NCBI RefSeq assembly: GCF_000346465.2 | Contig: NC_034011.1 | Coordinates: forward strand, 24,315,115-24,379,114 | Length of the DNA: 64,000 nt | Origin: Prunus persica | Taxonomy: Eukaryota; Streptophyta; Magnoliopsida; Rosales; Rosaceae | Reading direction: 5' to 3' | Part shown: piece by piece, positions 10,044 to 21,132 of the stretch | How the letters are laid out: the number at the start of each line of letters is the position of its first letter | How positions within the stretch are numbered: position 1 is the stretch's first letter | Program-made: the position numbers and the translations under genes | Notes under the pieces: model-generated | The model's database searches: none | Seen by the model: only the letters and a program-made list of their open reading frames with translations | Told to the model about the DNA's origin: nothing

Positions 10044-10663
10044 TAAGAAAGCAGAGAATAATTTGCCTGCATCGGCTCCACCTGCTTCTGTGCCTGAAGC
10101 ATCAGCGCCAACTAGCACTAGTACCCCAGAGGGTAATGATACTAATGAGGAAGGAATGCTAGGCTTTTCTGAATTTTCTCCCTTTTTATTCTCTTTATAT
10201 TTGCAAGTTTCCATTTGAAATCTTCATATAACTGAAATATAATTTGTAAATTTGCATTTTTCTGAATTTAGTCATCAATTTGCTTTTCTATAATGACGAA
10301 ATTGCATTTATTGTAGTTGAGGGTTATTCTGTTTACGTAAGGAATTTCCCCTTAAATGTGACGGCTAATCAGCTTGAGGAAGAATTCAAGAAATTTGGAC
10401 CAATAAAGCAAGGAGGTATCCAAGTTCGAAATAAGAAGGTTAGTCTCTAATGTGAGATGTCTTCCGTGCCAGAAGTGTCTCCTGCTCAGATATAGATTTT
10501 CTGACATATTTGTGTGTGCCGCTGCAGGGATACTGTTTTGGATTTGTTGAGTTTCTGTCTGCAAGTTGCCATTCAGGTAGGTGTTTAAATTCTATTTCCT
10601 ATGTTCTGTATTCAAGTTCCATGAATAGTGCCATTCATGAATAGTGCTATAGGATGTGGATGC
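10042..10663 (+). pseudogene. Duplicated fragment of the NTF2/RRM (G3BP-like) gene fused to BAHD-B1
   Basis: Matches 31060-31693 of the full gene: the 3' part of exon 4, exon 5 and exon 6 (RRM core) with introns. It is joined in frame to the BAHD-B1 C-terminus, where SLFPKK runs into AENNLPASAPP. The exon 4 donor has changed from GGTATG to GGAATG, so translation runs into intron 4 and stops at 10218. In exon 6 an 11-bp deletion after 'tctgcaagtt' shifts the RRM frame. Homology stops in intron 6 at 10663, which marks a duplication breakpoint. It is a genomic copy, not a retrocopy, because introns are kept. Confidence 0.9.
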
Positions 10664-11783
10664 ACCTCAACAAGTTACAGCAGTTAACCTAATTTGACAG
10701 AAATTGAAGATTGGACTTGAATTGTTTAAATTGAAAACCACCGTGGCAAAAATGATCAAATTGAAACCACATGGACCTTAGTGATAAAAGTGGGAAACCA
10801 CATGACCAAAAGTGACGTTTTGCCAACTTTCATTTATGGTACCCTTTGTTCATATACATCTCATTCTATAGGAAGTGCAATGAAGATATTTACTCTTTAA
10901 GATATCCTTACTTCTTAAGCTATTCTTCTTAGAACCTTACGAAAGTAAGTAAGTCATTCATATGAGTAATCAAGTCTATAATTTGAACACAATAGGAAAT
11001 CAAATTCATTAGGGTTTAGACGTACTTAGTTAGGATTTTGGTTCCTTATTTTATTAGAATTTTGGTTACTTACCAATTATTATTTAGTCCTATTGTAAGA
11101 GAGATTTACTTCCTATTGTAATTTAGATATATTTTTTATTTTATTTAGGGTACACATCTTTGTACTTGTATAAATACCTCCATATTAGAGAAGACTAATA
11201 ATATGAGTGTATCTTAGCATATTTGAATATTTACCCTACTGTGTTTGACAATAAGTAGTAAACGTACGGCGTTGGACGAATTGAAAACCAATCCAATGGT
11301 GACATTTACCTATATGTACTAACACCTAGTACATAAGCCTTGAAAATGAATTGATTACCAATCCAGTGGTGACATTTACCGGTATGGTGATCCCCCACTT
11401 TTAAAACTTGAAAATGATATGCACCAAACCAATTGTATTGCACCAAATACACGTCCTTTTGCTCTTAAAGAGAGAGAATAAATTCTCCTTTTTCGTATGC
11501 TTCTACTGTGCTGCATACAACAACTTTAGTTTTATCTTGCCTCTTTTGATCATTCGGTGTTTGCCTTATATTTGTCTCCATTTCCTATTGGGTGTGCTAG
11601 CAACTTTGTGAACGACAAGAAGAGTTCGTAAGTTTCTCCTCTGTTCTTGTTGTTTCCTATTTTTGTTTATGAGTTGCTTGGTACATTTGTTTTACATCTC
11701 TTTTGATAATTGTTTGCGAGCAAGAATTTGAGTACTGTTATTGGCTCAAATGTTTGAGAGTGTATTGGGTGTATTGGCTCAAA
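10664..11783. other. Intergenic; partly the duplicated distal flank of BAHD-A
   Basis: From about 10841 it aligns with 17098-17391 plus 19147-19560. The stretch from about 11010 to 11248 is unmatched there and contains a TATA-like 'tataaatacctcc', so it may be an LTR remnant (weak). Two 24-bp copies of a motif containing CAATCCA(A/G)TGGTGAC lie at 11287 and 11347. No gene seen. Confidence 0.5.
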
Positions 11784-11985
11784 TGATAGACTACAAAGTC
11801 GAACTAGTATAAATCATGTGTATTATTGGTTTATTTATATTTGTCAAATTTTGCATCTGCTTCATATAGGTCACATATATACTACGCCTCCGTACAACAC
11901 TAAGCACTTGGGCAGATTCCATCTGACCTGTCTAGTAATAATGATAAAAATAGGGCAAAAGGTTCCAGTTGGCAATGGCAGAACC
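11784..11985 (+). pseudogene. BAHD-A2 relic: upstream region plus first 11 coding bases
   Basis: Third copy of the BAHD-A 5' flank. The ATG is at 11975 and only ATGGCAGAACC remains before Copia LTR sequence begins at 11986. The rest of the gene is not found on the far side of the retroelement, so more than a simple insertion occurred: a deletion or recombination followed. Confidence 0.85.
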
Positions 11986-12127
11986 TGCTAAAATAGATAC
12001 AGTAATCAATTAGGATAGTATCTCCTAATTATACAATGATTTGTCAACTATATAGAATAGGAAAGTAAATCCCTTAATTAATCAATGAAATAAATCTCTT
12101 TAATTAATTAGGAGACTCACATCAACA
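11986..12127 (-). repeat. 3' LTR of the Copia element (142 bp)
   Basis: Plus-strand ends are TGCTAAAATA and CATCAACA, the canonical TG...CA. It directly abuts the polypurine tract on the minus strand. At 142 bp it is short for an LTR but within the range of small Copia elements. Confidence 0.7.
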
Positions 12128-12134
12128 CTCTTCC

Positions 12135-15100
12135 TCAAGTTGGTGCATATATGTCATTAATGCCCAACTTGGTAAGTGAGTCATGAAATACTCTGTCACA
12201 AACAGCTTTTGTTAAGATATCTGCTAATCGATCTTCTGATTTTACGAATGGTAGGCGGATGATCTTATTCTCAATTTTTTCTTTGATAAAATATTTATCC
12301 ACCTCAACATGTTTGGTTCGATCATGTTCAACTGGATTGTGGGCAATATCGATAGCTGACTTGTTGTCACAATGCAACTTCATTGGCTTTTCTGGCTTAA
12401 AGCCCAATTCTGTCAATAGTCTTCTGATCCACAATAATTCACAAACTCTGTGAGCCATTCCTCGATACTCTGCTTCTACACTAGACCGAGAAACCAAATT
12501 TTGCATTTTACACCACCAAGTGACTAGGTTACCTCCCATGAATGTAAAGTAACCTGAAGTAGAGCGTCTATCTGTAATAGAACTAGCCCAATCAGCATCT
12601 ATGTATCCAATAACTTCAAGATCTCCATTTTGGAGCACATTAATCCTTTTCCAAGAGCTGACTTTAAGTATTTTAAGATCCGATCACCTGCATTCCTATG
12701 AGAAATACTAGGCAAATGCATAAACTGACTAACCACACTCACAGCATATGCAATATCTGGTCTTGTGTGTGCCAAATATATCAACCTTCCAACAAGGCGT
12801 TGGTACTGTTCCTTATTGGTTGGTTCTTGGTCCATGTCTTCACACAACTTATGATTCATCTCAATGAATGTGTCAGCAAGCTTACATCCAAGTATTCCTG
12901 GTTTAGTGAGTGGATCCATTACATACTTCCTTTGAGACAGAAATATATCAATTTTTAATCTTGCTACTTCGATTCCGAGAAAGTACTTCAAATCACCTAA
13001 ATCCTTCATCTCAAATTCCTGAGACAAATACTTTTGCAACTTCAATTGTTTCCAGTTACGATTATGTCATCTACATAAACAATCAATGCAGTAAGTTTTC
13101 CTTCATCACGCTTCAAGAATAGGGTGTGATCTGAATTACTCTATGTATATCCAAAATTCTTCATAGATTTAGTAAATTTGCCAAACCATGCCCTAGGAGA
13201 TTTCTTTAACCTATATAATGACTTTCTGAGCTTGCAAACTTGATTTTTCTTATCAGGAGCTGAATTACATCATGGGGTAAGTCCATATATACTTCTTCTT
13301 CCAAGTCTCCATGTAAGAATGCATTTTTGACATCAAATTGATGTACTGGCCAATCGAGATTTGCTGCTAGAGACAATAGAACTCTAATAGTGTTAATCTT
13401 GGCTACTGGGGCAAAGGTCTCCTCGTAATCTATCCCACATCTCTGTGTGTACCTCTTCGCCATCAATCTAGCTTTATATCTTTCAACGTATCCATCTGCT
13501 TTGAGTTTCACAGTATAAATCCACCTGCATCCTACTGTCTTCTTTCCATGAGGTAAAGGCACGAGTTCCCATGTGACATTCTTTTGGAGAGCTCGCATTT
13601 CTTCATTCATAGCTTCTTTCCATTTTGGGTCTTCTAGTGCTTCAGTTACAATGTTGGGGACATATATGTCAGCCAACTGCTTCACATAGTGCACACGTGA
13701 CTCTGATAATCTGCTGTGAGATATATAATTATTGATGAGGTATTTTCCTTTGGCTTTAAGATCTACTTTATATTGTACTAGAGCTTTGCCACGGTTCTTC
13801 CTTTCTGAAAGCTGATATGTAGGCTCTATGCCTTCTGAAATCAAATCATCATGGGATATTTCATTAGTGTTATCAGTTTTAGGAAAAGATGTTACCTGAA
13901 TGACTTCCTCAGCAGGTGATTGGTGCGGTAATAGAGCTGAAGCGGGCAAAATCTCAAAAAACGGTTCAATTTCCTCCTCATGATTTTGATAGCGTGGAGC
14001 CAACTTATCGTTTTCCTCTGGCGACTGGTCTTATCTACTGGCGACCGGTCTTTTTGAAGCAGGTTCTCTATAGTTGAAGAACTAAGGGGAGGTGATCGGT
14101 TTCTTTCCACTGAAAATCGATCATTTTGATGCAGAGTGACATCCTAGGGAAAAAAAATCAAGAATTGGAGCAGTGGTGGATTCTTGATTCTCCTCTTAGG
14201 CTGTTGAAAAATATAAGTCATGTTCCTCAAACACAACATCTATGGAGGGGAAGATCTTATGACTAGGAGGATGATAATACCGGTATCCTTTCTGATGAGA
14301 TGCATAACCAATGATCCAATTTACTTCTGAGGATGAAAACACAACTTTTCGGCTCGGGGATCCAATTTACTTCGTTGGTGATCATGTAAGTGGACAAATA
14401 CAACACAGCCAAAAATTCAAGGTTCCAGGTTTGGGGTGGGAAGTGTTTGGATATGGTGGTGAAGTGTTTGAAGTAGTGTTTGGAAATTTAAGATACTATA
14501 GGGAATCCGATTGATAAGGTATGCTGCAGAGACGACGGCTTCGCCCCAAAAGGATTGTGGCATATTGGCACCAAAAAGAGAGGCACGAACGACTTCCAAT
14601 AAGTGTCTGTTCTTTCTTTCAACCACCCCATTCTGTTGGGGAGTGTAAGGGCATGAGCGTTGATGTATGATGTCATGATCTTCAAAGAACTGGTTAAGAT
14701 TATGGTTGAGAAATTCTCCGCCATTGTCAGAACGAAGAACCTGAATTCTAGCATGAAACTGAGTCTCCACCATTTGATAAAACTGTTGAAACCTGGAACT
14801 GACTTCCCTTTTAGTTTTGAGAAGGGAAACCCAAGTCATGCGTGTGCAATCATCTATAAACGTGACAAACCATCGAGCCTCTACCGGAGTTGCAATTTTA
14901 GCAAGTCCCCAAACATCAGAATGAACAAGAGAAAATGGAACCAAACTCTTATTTGAACTTAATGGGAACAGGACATGATGGCTCTTAGCCAATTCATACG
15001 TATCACACTGGAAGCTGGAAATATCAAGACTGAAAAATAATGATGAAAACAACTTCTTAAGATAACCGAACGAGGCATGCCCAAGACGTTTATGCCATAA

Positions 15101-15660
15101 CCAAATTTTGTCTCTCTCCTCCTCAAAACGGGTTCCACTGGTTCTAAAAGCTTGACCAATATTGACCTCATTATCCGGTGCCCAGTCCAAGTAGTAGAGT
15201 TTGCCTGTCGAGTACCACAACCAATCGTCTTTCCTGTGAGGATGTCCTGAAAAACACAATTATTCGGCCAAAATGTTACGGTACACCCCAAAGTAGTAGT
15301 AAGTTGTGGAACAGATAACAAGTTATGATCCAAAGATGGGACAAGTAATAAATAATTCAGATGTAGGGAAGTAGAGAGAGATAGAGAACCCTCCCCAACT
15401 ACAGGGAAAGGGGTACCATTAGCATTAGACACCGCCGACAAAGTGGATGATTTACGACTAATAAGTTGGCTAGGATCAAAAGTCATGTGATCCGTAGCAC
15501 CCGAGTCGATAATCCATGCGGATTTTTGAGATGACGTATGAAAAGTAGAACCTTTGGTGGTGGCGATAGAAACATGAGTCCGAGTAGCCAGGTCAGCAGG
15601 ATTGACCACATGCTTCTTTGAGTCTGCAATAAGGAGGAGAATCGTAGGGGTTCCTAACAT
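12135..15660 (-). pseudogene. Copia polyprotein remnants (protease, integrase, RT, RNase H)
   Basis: Protease: WIIDSGATDHM near 15500. Integrase: a GAG-pre-integrase WHKRLGHAS region, then VHSDVWG, TFIDDCTRMTWV, RSDNGGEF and PQQNGVVERKNRHL (14417-15259). [28 protein letters not shown] and [11 protein letters not shown] (13206-14003), with YVDD near 13065. RNase H: GYIDADWAS, SVEAEYRGMA and HCDNKSAIDIA (12135-12638). Several stops and frame breaks separate these parts, including a TAG in the RT before YVDD and a break just after GNN. Not capable of transposition by itself. Confidence 0.9.
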
Positions 15661-15919
15661 TACAGCGGAAGTAAGATGTGATATGAGAATGTGAGGAATT
15701 ATGATTGGAGGAATTTGAGTTGAGGAATTTGATGTAGGAATTAAATTTGAGAGGTATGTGTATAAGATTTGAGGGTATGTGTTTAGGAATTTTGATAAGA
15801 GGATTTGAGGACTTTAGATTTGAGGGATTTGGATTTGGGGAAAATATGAGGAATTTGATTTAGGGTTTGAGATTTGAATATGAGAAATTTGAGATAAGGG
15901 TTTAGAGACAACCTAGGAT

Positions 15920-15936
15920 CGATTGTTCTGATACCA
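15920..15936 (-). other. Copia primer-binding site
   Basis: On the minus strand this reads TGGTATCAGAAC, one base from TGGTATCAGAGC, the common plant Copia site complementary to initiator tRNA-Met. It abuts an LTR end (plus strand TGCTAAAATA from 15937). The position confirms the element's orientation. Confidence 0.75.
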
Positions 15937-15960
15937 TGCTAAAATATGAATATGGTTTGA

Positions 15961-17097
15961 ATACTTTGAGTTGGGTTTGTCCCGTTACGCATATGAATTT
16001 TTATAGAAGAAGTACGCAAGATTTGGTTATCAGGGTGTTAGAAAAATAAGGGGTTTAATTGCTATATTTAAAGAAGAAGAAAAAAGAACTTAATTCGTGC
16101 AAATAAATACCAAATTAAATGCATAAAATAATTAGAACAATATGAGAGAAGTTTTAGAAAAATCAGAATATTGTCGAGTCTAAAACTTAGTTCTATCTTT
16201 TTAAGATGAAATTGCTCATCACTGGTGCTTCAGGTTCCAATGGCAAACATCTCCCAAAATACAATAACTTCCTTCTTGTGATAGTAACATTTCATGCCAC
16301 AAGAACAACGAATGCTGACTTGTGCTTGAACTATGTCTCAATATAAGACTCTATTTTACTGACAAAGACTCATGTATGCAGTGAATGAAAAACTCTTTAT
16401 TGCCCTGGGGTGCAATCTTTTGCTGAGGTGCCAGCTTTCCTAGTGAATTGTTTGCCTGCGGATGCTGTTGGAGTGTCCAGGTCCCGTGTTGTTTGTGGGC
16501 TCTTAGCCTCTATTGTTAAAAAAATAAAAAATAAAAAACTCTTTATTAAATTCTCAATGTGTTGCCGTATTTATAATACTAAAAAAAACCTGTTTAGAGG
16601 GGCTGTGTCATAATGAAAAGTCAAAGTGTACAACTCTTATATAACTTTTCATTTAAAACCTGTTCATTGTCACTTCTAATTTTATACATCCTATAATAAG
16701 AAATCTTTTAATATTAAAATATTAAAATTTTCCAACAATCCCCACATGGATGTAAAAAATTAATCAACAAAATAAAAATAAAAATACAAACACTTGAGAG
16801 AGTTCGATCGGAAAGATACCACGTCAGGATAGGTAGTTATTGGCCTTGAACCTTTCCTAGTGAAATACCATCAAGTTTACTTGGATAATTAGTGAATGCG
16901 GTTTCTTCAACTACTTAGCCGTTTGTGTAATCTCATACGATAGTATTCACACAATACCTCACCATACACATCTAGTTCTAAGTTGTGTCCCAGACGATAG
17001 TGTTGCACTAGTAATAGAACCATGTTAAACATAATTAACATATTCTAATTACCATACCCTCATTAATTGATTAAAATACATAAATATGAAAGACTAA
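15961..17097. other. Repeat-derived non-coding region
   Basis: No credible gene. Probably the rest of a retroelement LTR or leader plus unidentified repeat sequence; the stretch around 16740-17040 reads like old retroelement DNA but I cannot name it. It contains the retroposed fragment at 16402-16533. Confidence 0.4.
16402..16533 (+). mobile_element. Short non-LTR retroposed fragment (SINE or 5'-truncated LINE)
   Basis: A 132-bp segment starting GCCCTGGGGTGC and ending in an A-rich tail is flanked by exact 14-bp direct repeats AAAAACTCTTTATT at 16388-16401 and 16534-16547. A variable, long target duplication plus a poly-A-like tail is the signature of target-primed reverse transcription. Family not identified. 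Confidence 0.75.
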
Positions 17098-17391
17098 CTT
17101 TCATTTATGGTACCCTTTGTTTATATACATCTCATTCTATAGGAAGTGCAATGAAGATATTCTTACTTCTTAAGCTATTCTTCTTAGAAACTTACGAAAG
17201 TAAGTAAGTCATTCACATGAGTAATCAAGTCTATAATTTGAACACAACAGGAAGTCAAATTCATTAGACTAATCAAGTCTATAATGCTATGGTTTGGGGA
17301 TAAGTAGTAATCGTACGGCGTTGGACGAATTGAAAACCAATCCAATGGTGACATTTACCTAGTACATAAGCCTTGAGAATGAATTGATTAC
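17098..17391 (+). repeat. Distal upstream flank of the block C BAHD-A copy
   Basis: Matches 10841-11350. It continues beyond the solo LTR at 19147. It includes the first of the two CAATCCA(A/G)TGGTGAC motifs (17335) and the target ATTAC of the LTR insertion. Confidence 0.75.
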
Positions 17392-19146
17392 TGGCTGTGA
17401 AGAAAGATGCGTGCTTTTATTTCTGTTTTATTTAATAAAGCTGGAAAGTGGCGTGTAACACTTGCCAAGGGAAAATTGTCTTCCTTCTTCTTCTTTGAAT
17501 CTTATATAACCTGAAACCACAATAACTTTAAGAGGGAAAGAAAATATAAATATAAATAAAGAAAAGAAAACCAAAATAAATAATAACAACAAACTCAATT
17601 ATGTAAATTAGGAATCCAAATTCTAAATTAATTTAGGAATTCCCGTCAACGGAGTCAAAAACTTGGTCTGTCCTTGCAAGTGCACAAGATTGATGTAGTA
17701 TAGCGTTTGACAAATTCAGGTATCGTTCCCACGAGGATTCCAAATTAATCTAATATTCAAATACCTAAATTAAATCTAACTGATACGCAAGTAAATTTAT
17801 AAAGATTGTTGTTGTGAAAGTTTATGAAACAAACAATGAAATTAATAAAAGCAATTGAGAATAAAAATTAAATTAAATTTTAAGGTTGAAAAAGAATGAT
17901 GAAGGTCTAGTTCGGAATCAACCACAAGCAATCCAAGTTAGATTTCAATGCATTCAATATATTCTTTCGATTCTTTAGATGATAATTCACGTATCTAAGT
18001 CCTTTTCAGGCACTCATACCATAGTTTTTCTTAAGTGTAAGATTCTTTTCTAGTTCAGACAAAGATCATATACCCAATCCTGCAATCTATCCTGGTTAAG
18101 GCATAAATTTAACAAAGTGGATTCATTATGTTCTAGAAAACGAGAGAACCAAGCAAACCATTATTCTTCGTCAAGCAATAATGTAATTCACCACACTTTA
18201 TCACAATAAGCTAATTGAATTATATTGCGAGTTCTACCTCAAATTCATCTTCCAATTTACTAGATGCAAAGCCCTAAGGTGATCAATCAAAGAACTTAAA
18301 CAAATAGCAACAATTAAAATAGTAATTAATAAACATTCATCTAAAAGAAACTTAGAATCTATTAAATAACATTAGAAATCATAACTATCCATGCTCGGGC
18401 GTCATCCTCACCCTAGAGAATAATTTAGTTACTCATGTTCAAAGAAAACATAAAATAAAACTTATGGATTATGACGATGCTTGAGAACTTGATGATGGCA
18501 GCGATTCTTTGACTCTCCTTCCAACTCCAGCATGAGAGAACCCTATTTTCTGGTCTTCTTTAAATAAGGAACAAATCCTCTTTTGACTTAGTAACTATGC
18601 TTTCCTAGTTTGGCTTCAATTGTCTTTGGTGAGTTGGCATCCAAAATCTTACTAAATATAGGATCAGACCTTAGAAAATAACTTTGCATTCTTGTAGACA
18701 CTTTCAAAATGCAATTGACATAAATTGGACTCCAAGGATTGGACTTCAAAAGGATTATTTTGCAAAACCCGCAGAACACATTCTGCCCGAACTGTCCGTA
18801 CTAAAATGGCCACAACTCTCTTCACACACGTCCGAATCACGAACCGTAAAATTCTACAGAAAGCTAACATCCGTATCTTTCCAATGATATAAGGCTCAAC
18901 ATCTGGTTCGCTCTGAGGAAGTACAGTATATTCTGTAAAGTTGTCCGATCTGCACAGCACATTCTGCTCCTAGGATTTCACATTACATTTCAATCCCGAA
19001 ATTGCTTCTTTTTCTTGCTTTTCCATCTTTACTCTTCAAATTTAGTAAAACACAAAACTAAGTAAAAATAGACTAAACTCACTCAAGAACACAACAAGAA
19101 TCTAAGAAAAGAGAAGGATAAAAAAAAATGTACAATGGTTATATCA
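17392..19146. mobile_element. Solo LTR (or non-coding LTR element), 1755 bp
   Basis: Begins TGGCTGTG and ends TTATATCA (TG...CA). It is flanked by 5-bp duplications ATTAC at 17387-17391 and 19147-19151. Block B shows the empty site at about 11342-11356 (GAATTGATTACCAATCC). No coding region and no repeat of one end near the other were seen, so a solo LTR is the simplest reading. Sequence such as GTATCGTTCCCACGAGGATT near 17720 is common in long plant LTRs. Confidence 0.8.
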
Positions 19147-19753
19147 ATTACCAATCCAGTGGTGACATTTACCGGTACGGTGACCCCCCACTTTTAAAAC
19201 TTGAAAATGATGATATACCAAACCAAGTGTGGTTTTGTGGCTTCTATTGTGTGGCGTGGCCTGATATCAGCCCCATTTTGTATTTCATCAAATACACGTC
19301 CTTTTGCTCTTAACGAGAGAGAATAAATTCTCCTTTTTCGTATGCTTCTACGGTGCTGCAGTGTATACAACAACTGCACTTCTTGTTGTTTTGATCATGC
19401 GGTGTTTGCCTTATATTTGTCTCCATTTCCTATTGGGTGTGCTAGCAACTTTGTGAACGACAAGAAGAGTTCGTAAGCTTCTCTTCTATTTTTGTTGTTT
19501 CCTCTTTTTATTGGCTCAAATGTTTGAGAGTGTATTGGGTGTATTGGCTCAAATCATAGGCTACGAATTCGAACTAGTATAAATCATGTGTATTATTATT
19601 GGTTTATTTATATTTGTCAAATTTTGCATCTGCTTGATATAGGTCACATATATACTACGCCTCCGTACAACACTAAGCACTTGGACAGATTCCACCTGAC
19701 CTGTCTAGTAGTAGTGATAAAAAGAGGGCAAAAGGATCCATCTCCATTTGGCA
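19147..19753 (+). promoter_or_regulatory. Proximal upstream region of BAHD-A3
   Basis: Aligns with 11347-11974 and, in its last 200 bp, with 1-183. Likely promoter and leader of the BAHD-A3 copy. The solo LTR insertion separates it from the more distal flank by 1.75 kb. Confidence 0.6.
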
Positions 19754-21132
19754 ATGGCAGAACCAACAAGCTCGGTTAAAGTAGTTGAAGTTTGCAGGGT
19801 GGCTCCTCCTCCTCCATCCTCATCCGGTGCATTCGCATCCCCAAGCTCCCTTCCCCTTACCTTCTTCGACATCCGTTGGTTAAGATTTGCCCCCGTCCAG
19901 CGCCTTTATTTCTACGAAATGCCTACTTCCTCTGCAACACCACTCTTCTTTGACTCCATACTTGTCCCAAAACTCAAAGCCTCACTCTCTTACACCCTCC
20001 AGCACTTTCTACCTCTGGCAGGAAACCTCACTTGGCCTCAAGACTCCCAAAAACCCGTCCTTAACTATGTCCAAGGCGACACCGTTTCGCTCACAATAGC
20101 AGAGTCTGGTGCTGACTTCTACCACCTTTCAAGTGGTGACTTTGTTGAAGCCACAGAGTACCATCCTCTTGTACCCCGATTGGAAGCGTCTCATGAACAA
20201 GCTGCAGTGATGGCATTGCAAATCACTGTCTTTCCCAACTGTGGCTTTTCGATTGGAACTTCCATACACCATGCAGTCCTAGATGGCAAGAGTATAACTT
20301 TTTTTGTAAAATCATGGGCTCACATTTGCAAACATGATGATCAATCTAATTCAGTGCTACCTGATGAGATGAAACAATTTTATGATTCAGGATCCAGCTG
20401 AGCTTGGAACAATCTACTCCAACGACTATCGAAATAAGGACGGTCCCAACAATAGGAGCTTAATATTTTGGGAGATGAAACTACCACCAGACTCAATCCG
20501 AGGCACCTTTGAATTCACACGAGCAGATATAGAAACACTGAGGCAATCGTTCAAGGCTAAAATGGCAGAGCAGAAACCAGTTCATGTGTCAACTTTCACT
20601 CTAGCTTGTGCCTATACATGGGTTTGCGTAGTCAAAGCAGAGGACATAAAAGCTGACAAAGCACGTCTGATCTTTGGCATGGACTGCAGCCTGCAGGTCT
20701 CGCTTGGACCCTCCTATACCTGCAAACTATTTTGGAAACTGCATAGCAGGATGTATACCAGTTGCCGAAACGAAAGGCTTGCTTGGAGAAGATGGGTTGG
20801 TTGTCGCCGTGAATGCAATTAGTGAAGCTATAGAAAGATTGAAGAAGGGGGTTTTGGATGGGGCAGAGAATTGGGTTTCAAGGTTGTTTGGTGTGAGAAG
20901 TGAGGAAAGAATTCTCAGCATTGCTGGTTCAAATCGGTTTGGAAATTATGATACTGATTTTGGATGGGGAAGACCAAAGAAGTTTGAGATTGTTTCCATA
21001 GATAGAACCAGAGCTATCTCCCTTTCAGATTCCAAGAATGGTGCTGGGGCTATTGAAGTTGGGTTGGCTTTAGACAAACACGACATGCACGTTTTTGCTT
21101 CTCTATTTGCTAAAGGTCTTCGAAACCTTTGA
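19754..21132 (+). pseudogene. BAHD-A3 acyltransferase with two frameshifts
   Basis: More than 90 percent alike to BAHD-A1 by eye, with the same MAEPTSS start. Relative to A1 it has an 8-bp deletion at about 20385, at codons for FYDRVIQD, and a 7-bp tandem duplication of CTGCAGC near 20688. The shifts do not cancel: the coding frame changes twice. HxxxD appears as IHHAVLD, with Met replaced by Ile before it. DFGWG and the C-terminus remain in the third frame. Few other changes suggest recent loss of function, unless these are assembly errors. Confidence 0.88.

Larger units (their letters stand above)
11986..15960 (-). mobile_element. Ty1-copia retrotransposon, decayed, minus strand
   Basis: Minus-strand order is primer-binding site, protease, integrase, reverse transcriptase, RNase H, polypurine tract (GAGGAAGAG) and 3' LTR. 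This is the Copia order, with integrase before RT. The left LTR spans 11986-12127. The right-hand LTR begins at 15937 but its far edge cannot be fixed. The gag region upstream of the protease is missing. The two LTRs share only the terminal TGCTAAAATA, so the element seems chimeric or rearranged. No target duplication was found. Confidence 0.8.

Noticed and set aside
9664..10218. 184-residue open frame as a genuine gene
   Set aside because: It starts in hAT sequence, continues through BAHD-B1 and ends in an unspliced intron of the copied G3BP-like fragment. It is a composite of broken pieces, treated as a finding rather than a gene.
17392..19146. Full-length LTR retrotransposon
   Set aside because: No repeat of one end near the other, no primer site at the expected place and no coding sequence; a solo LTR is simpler.
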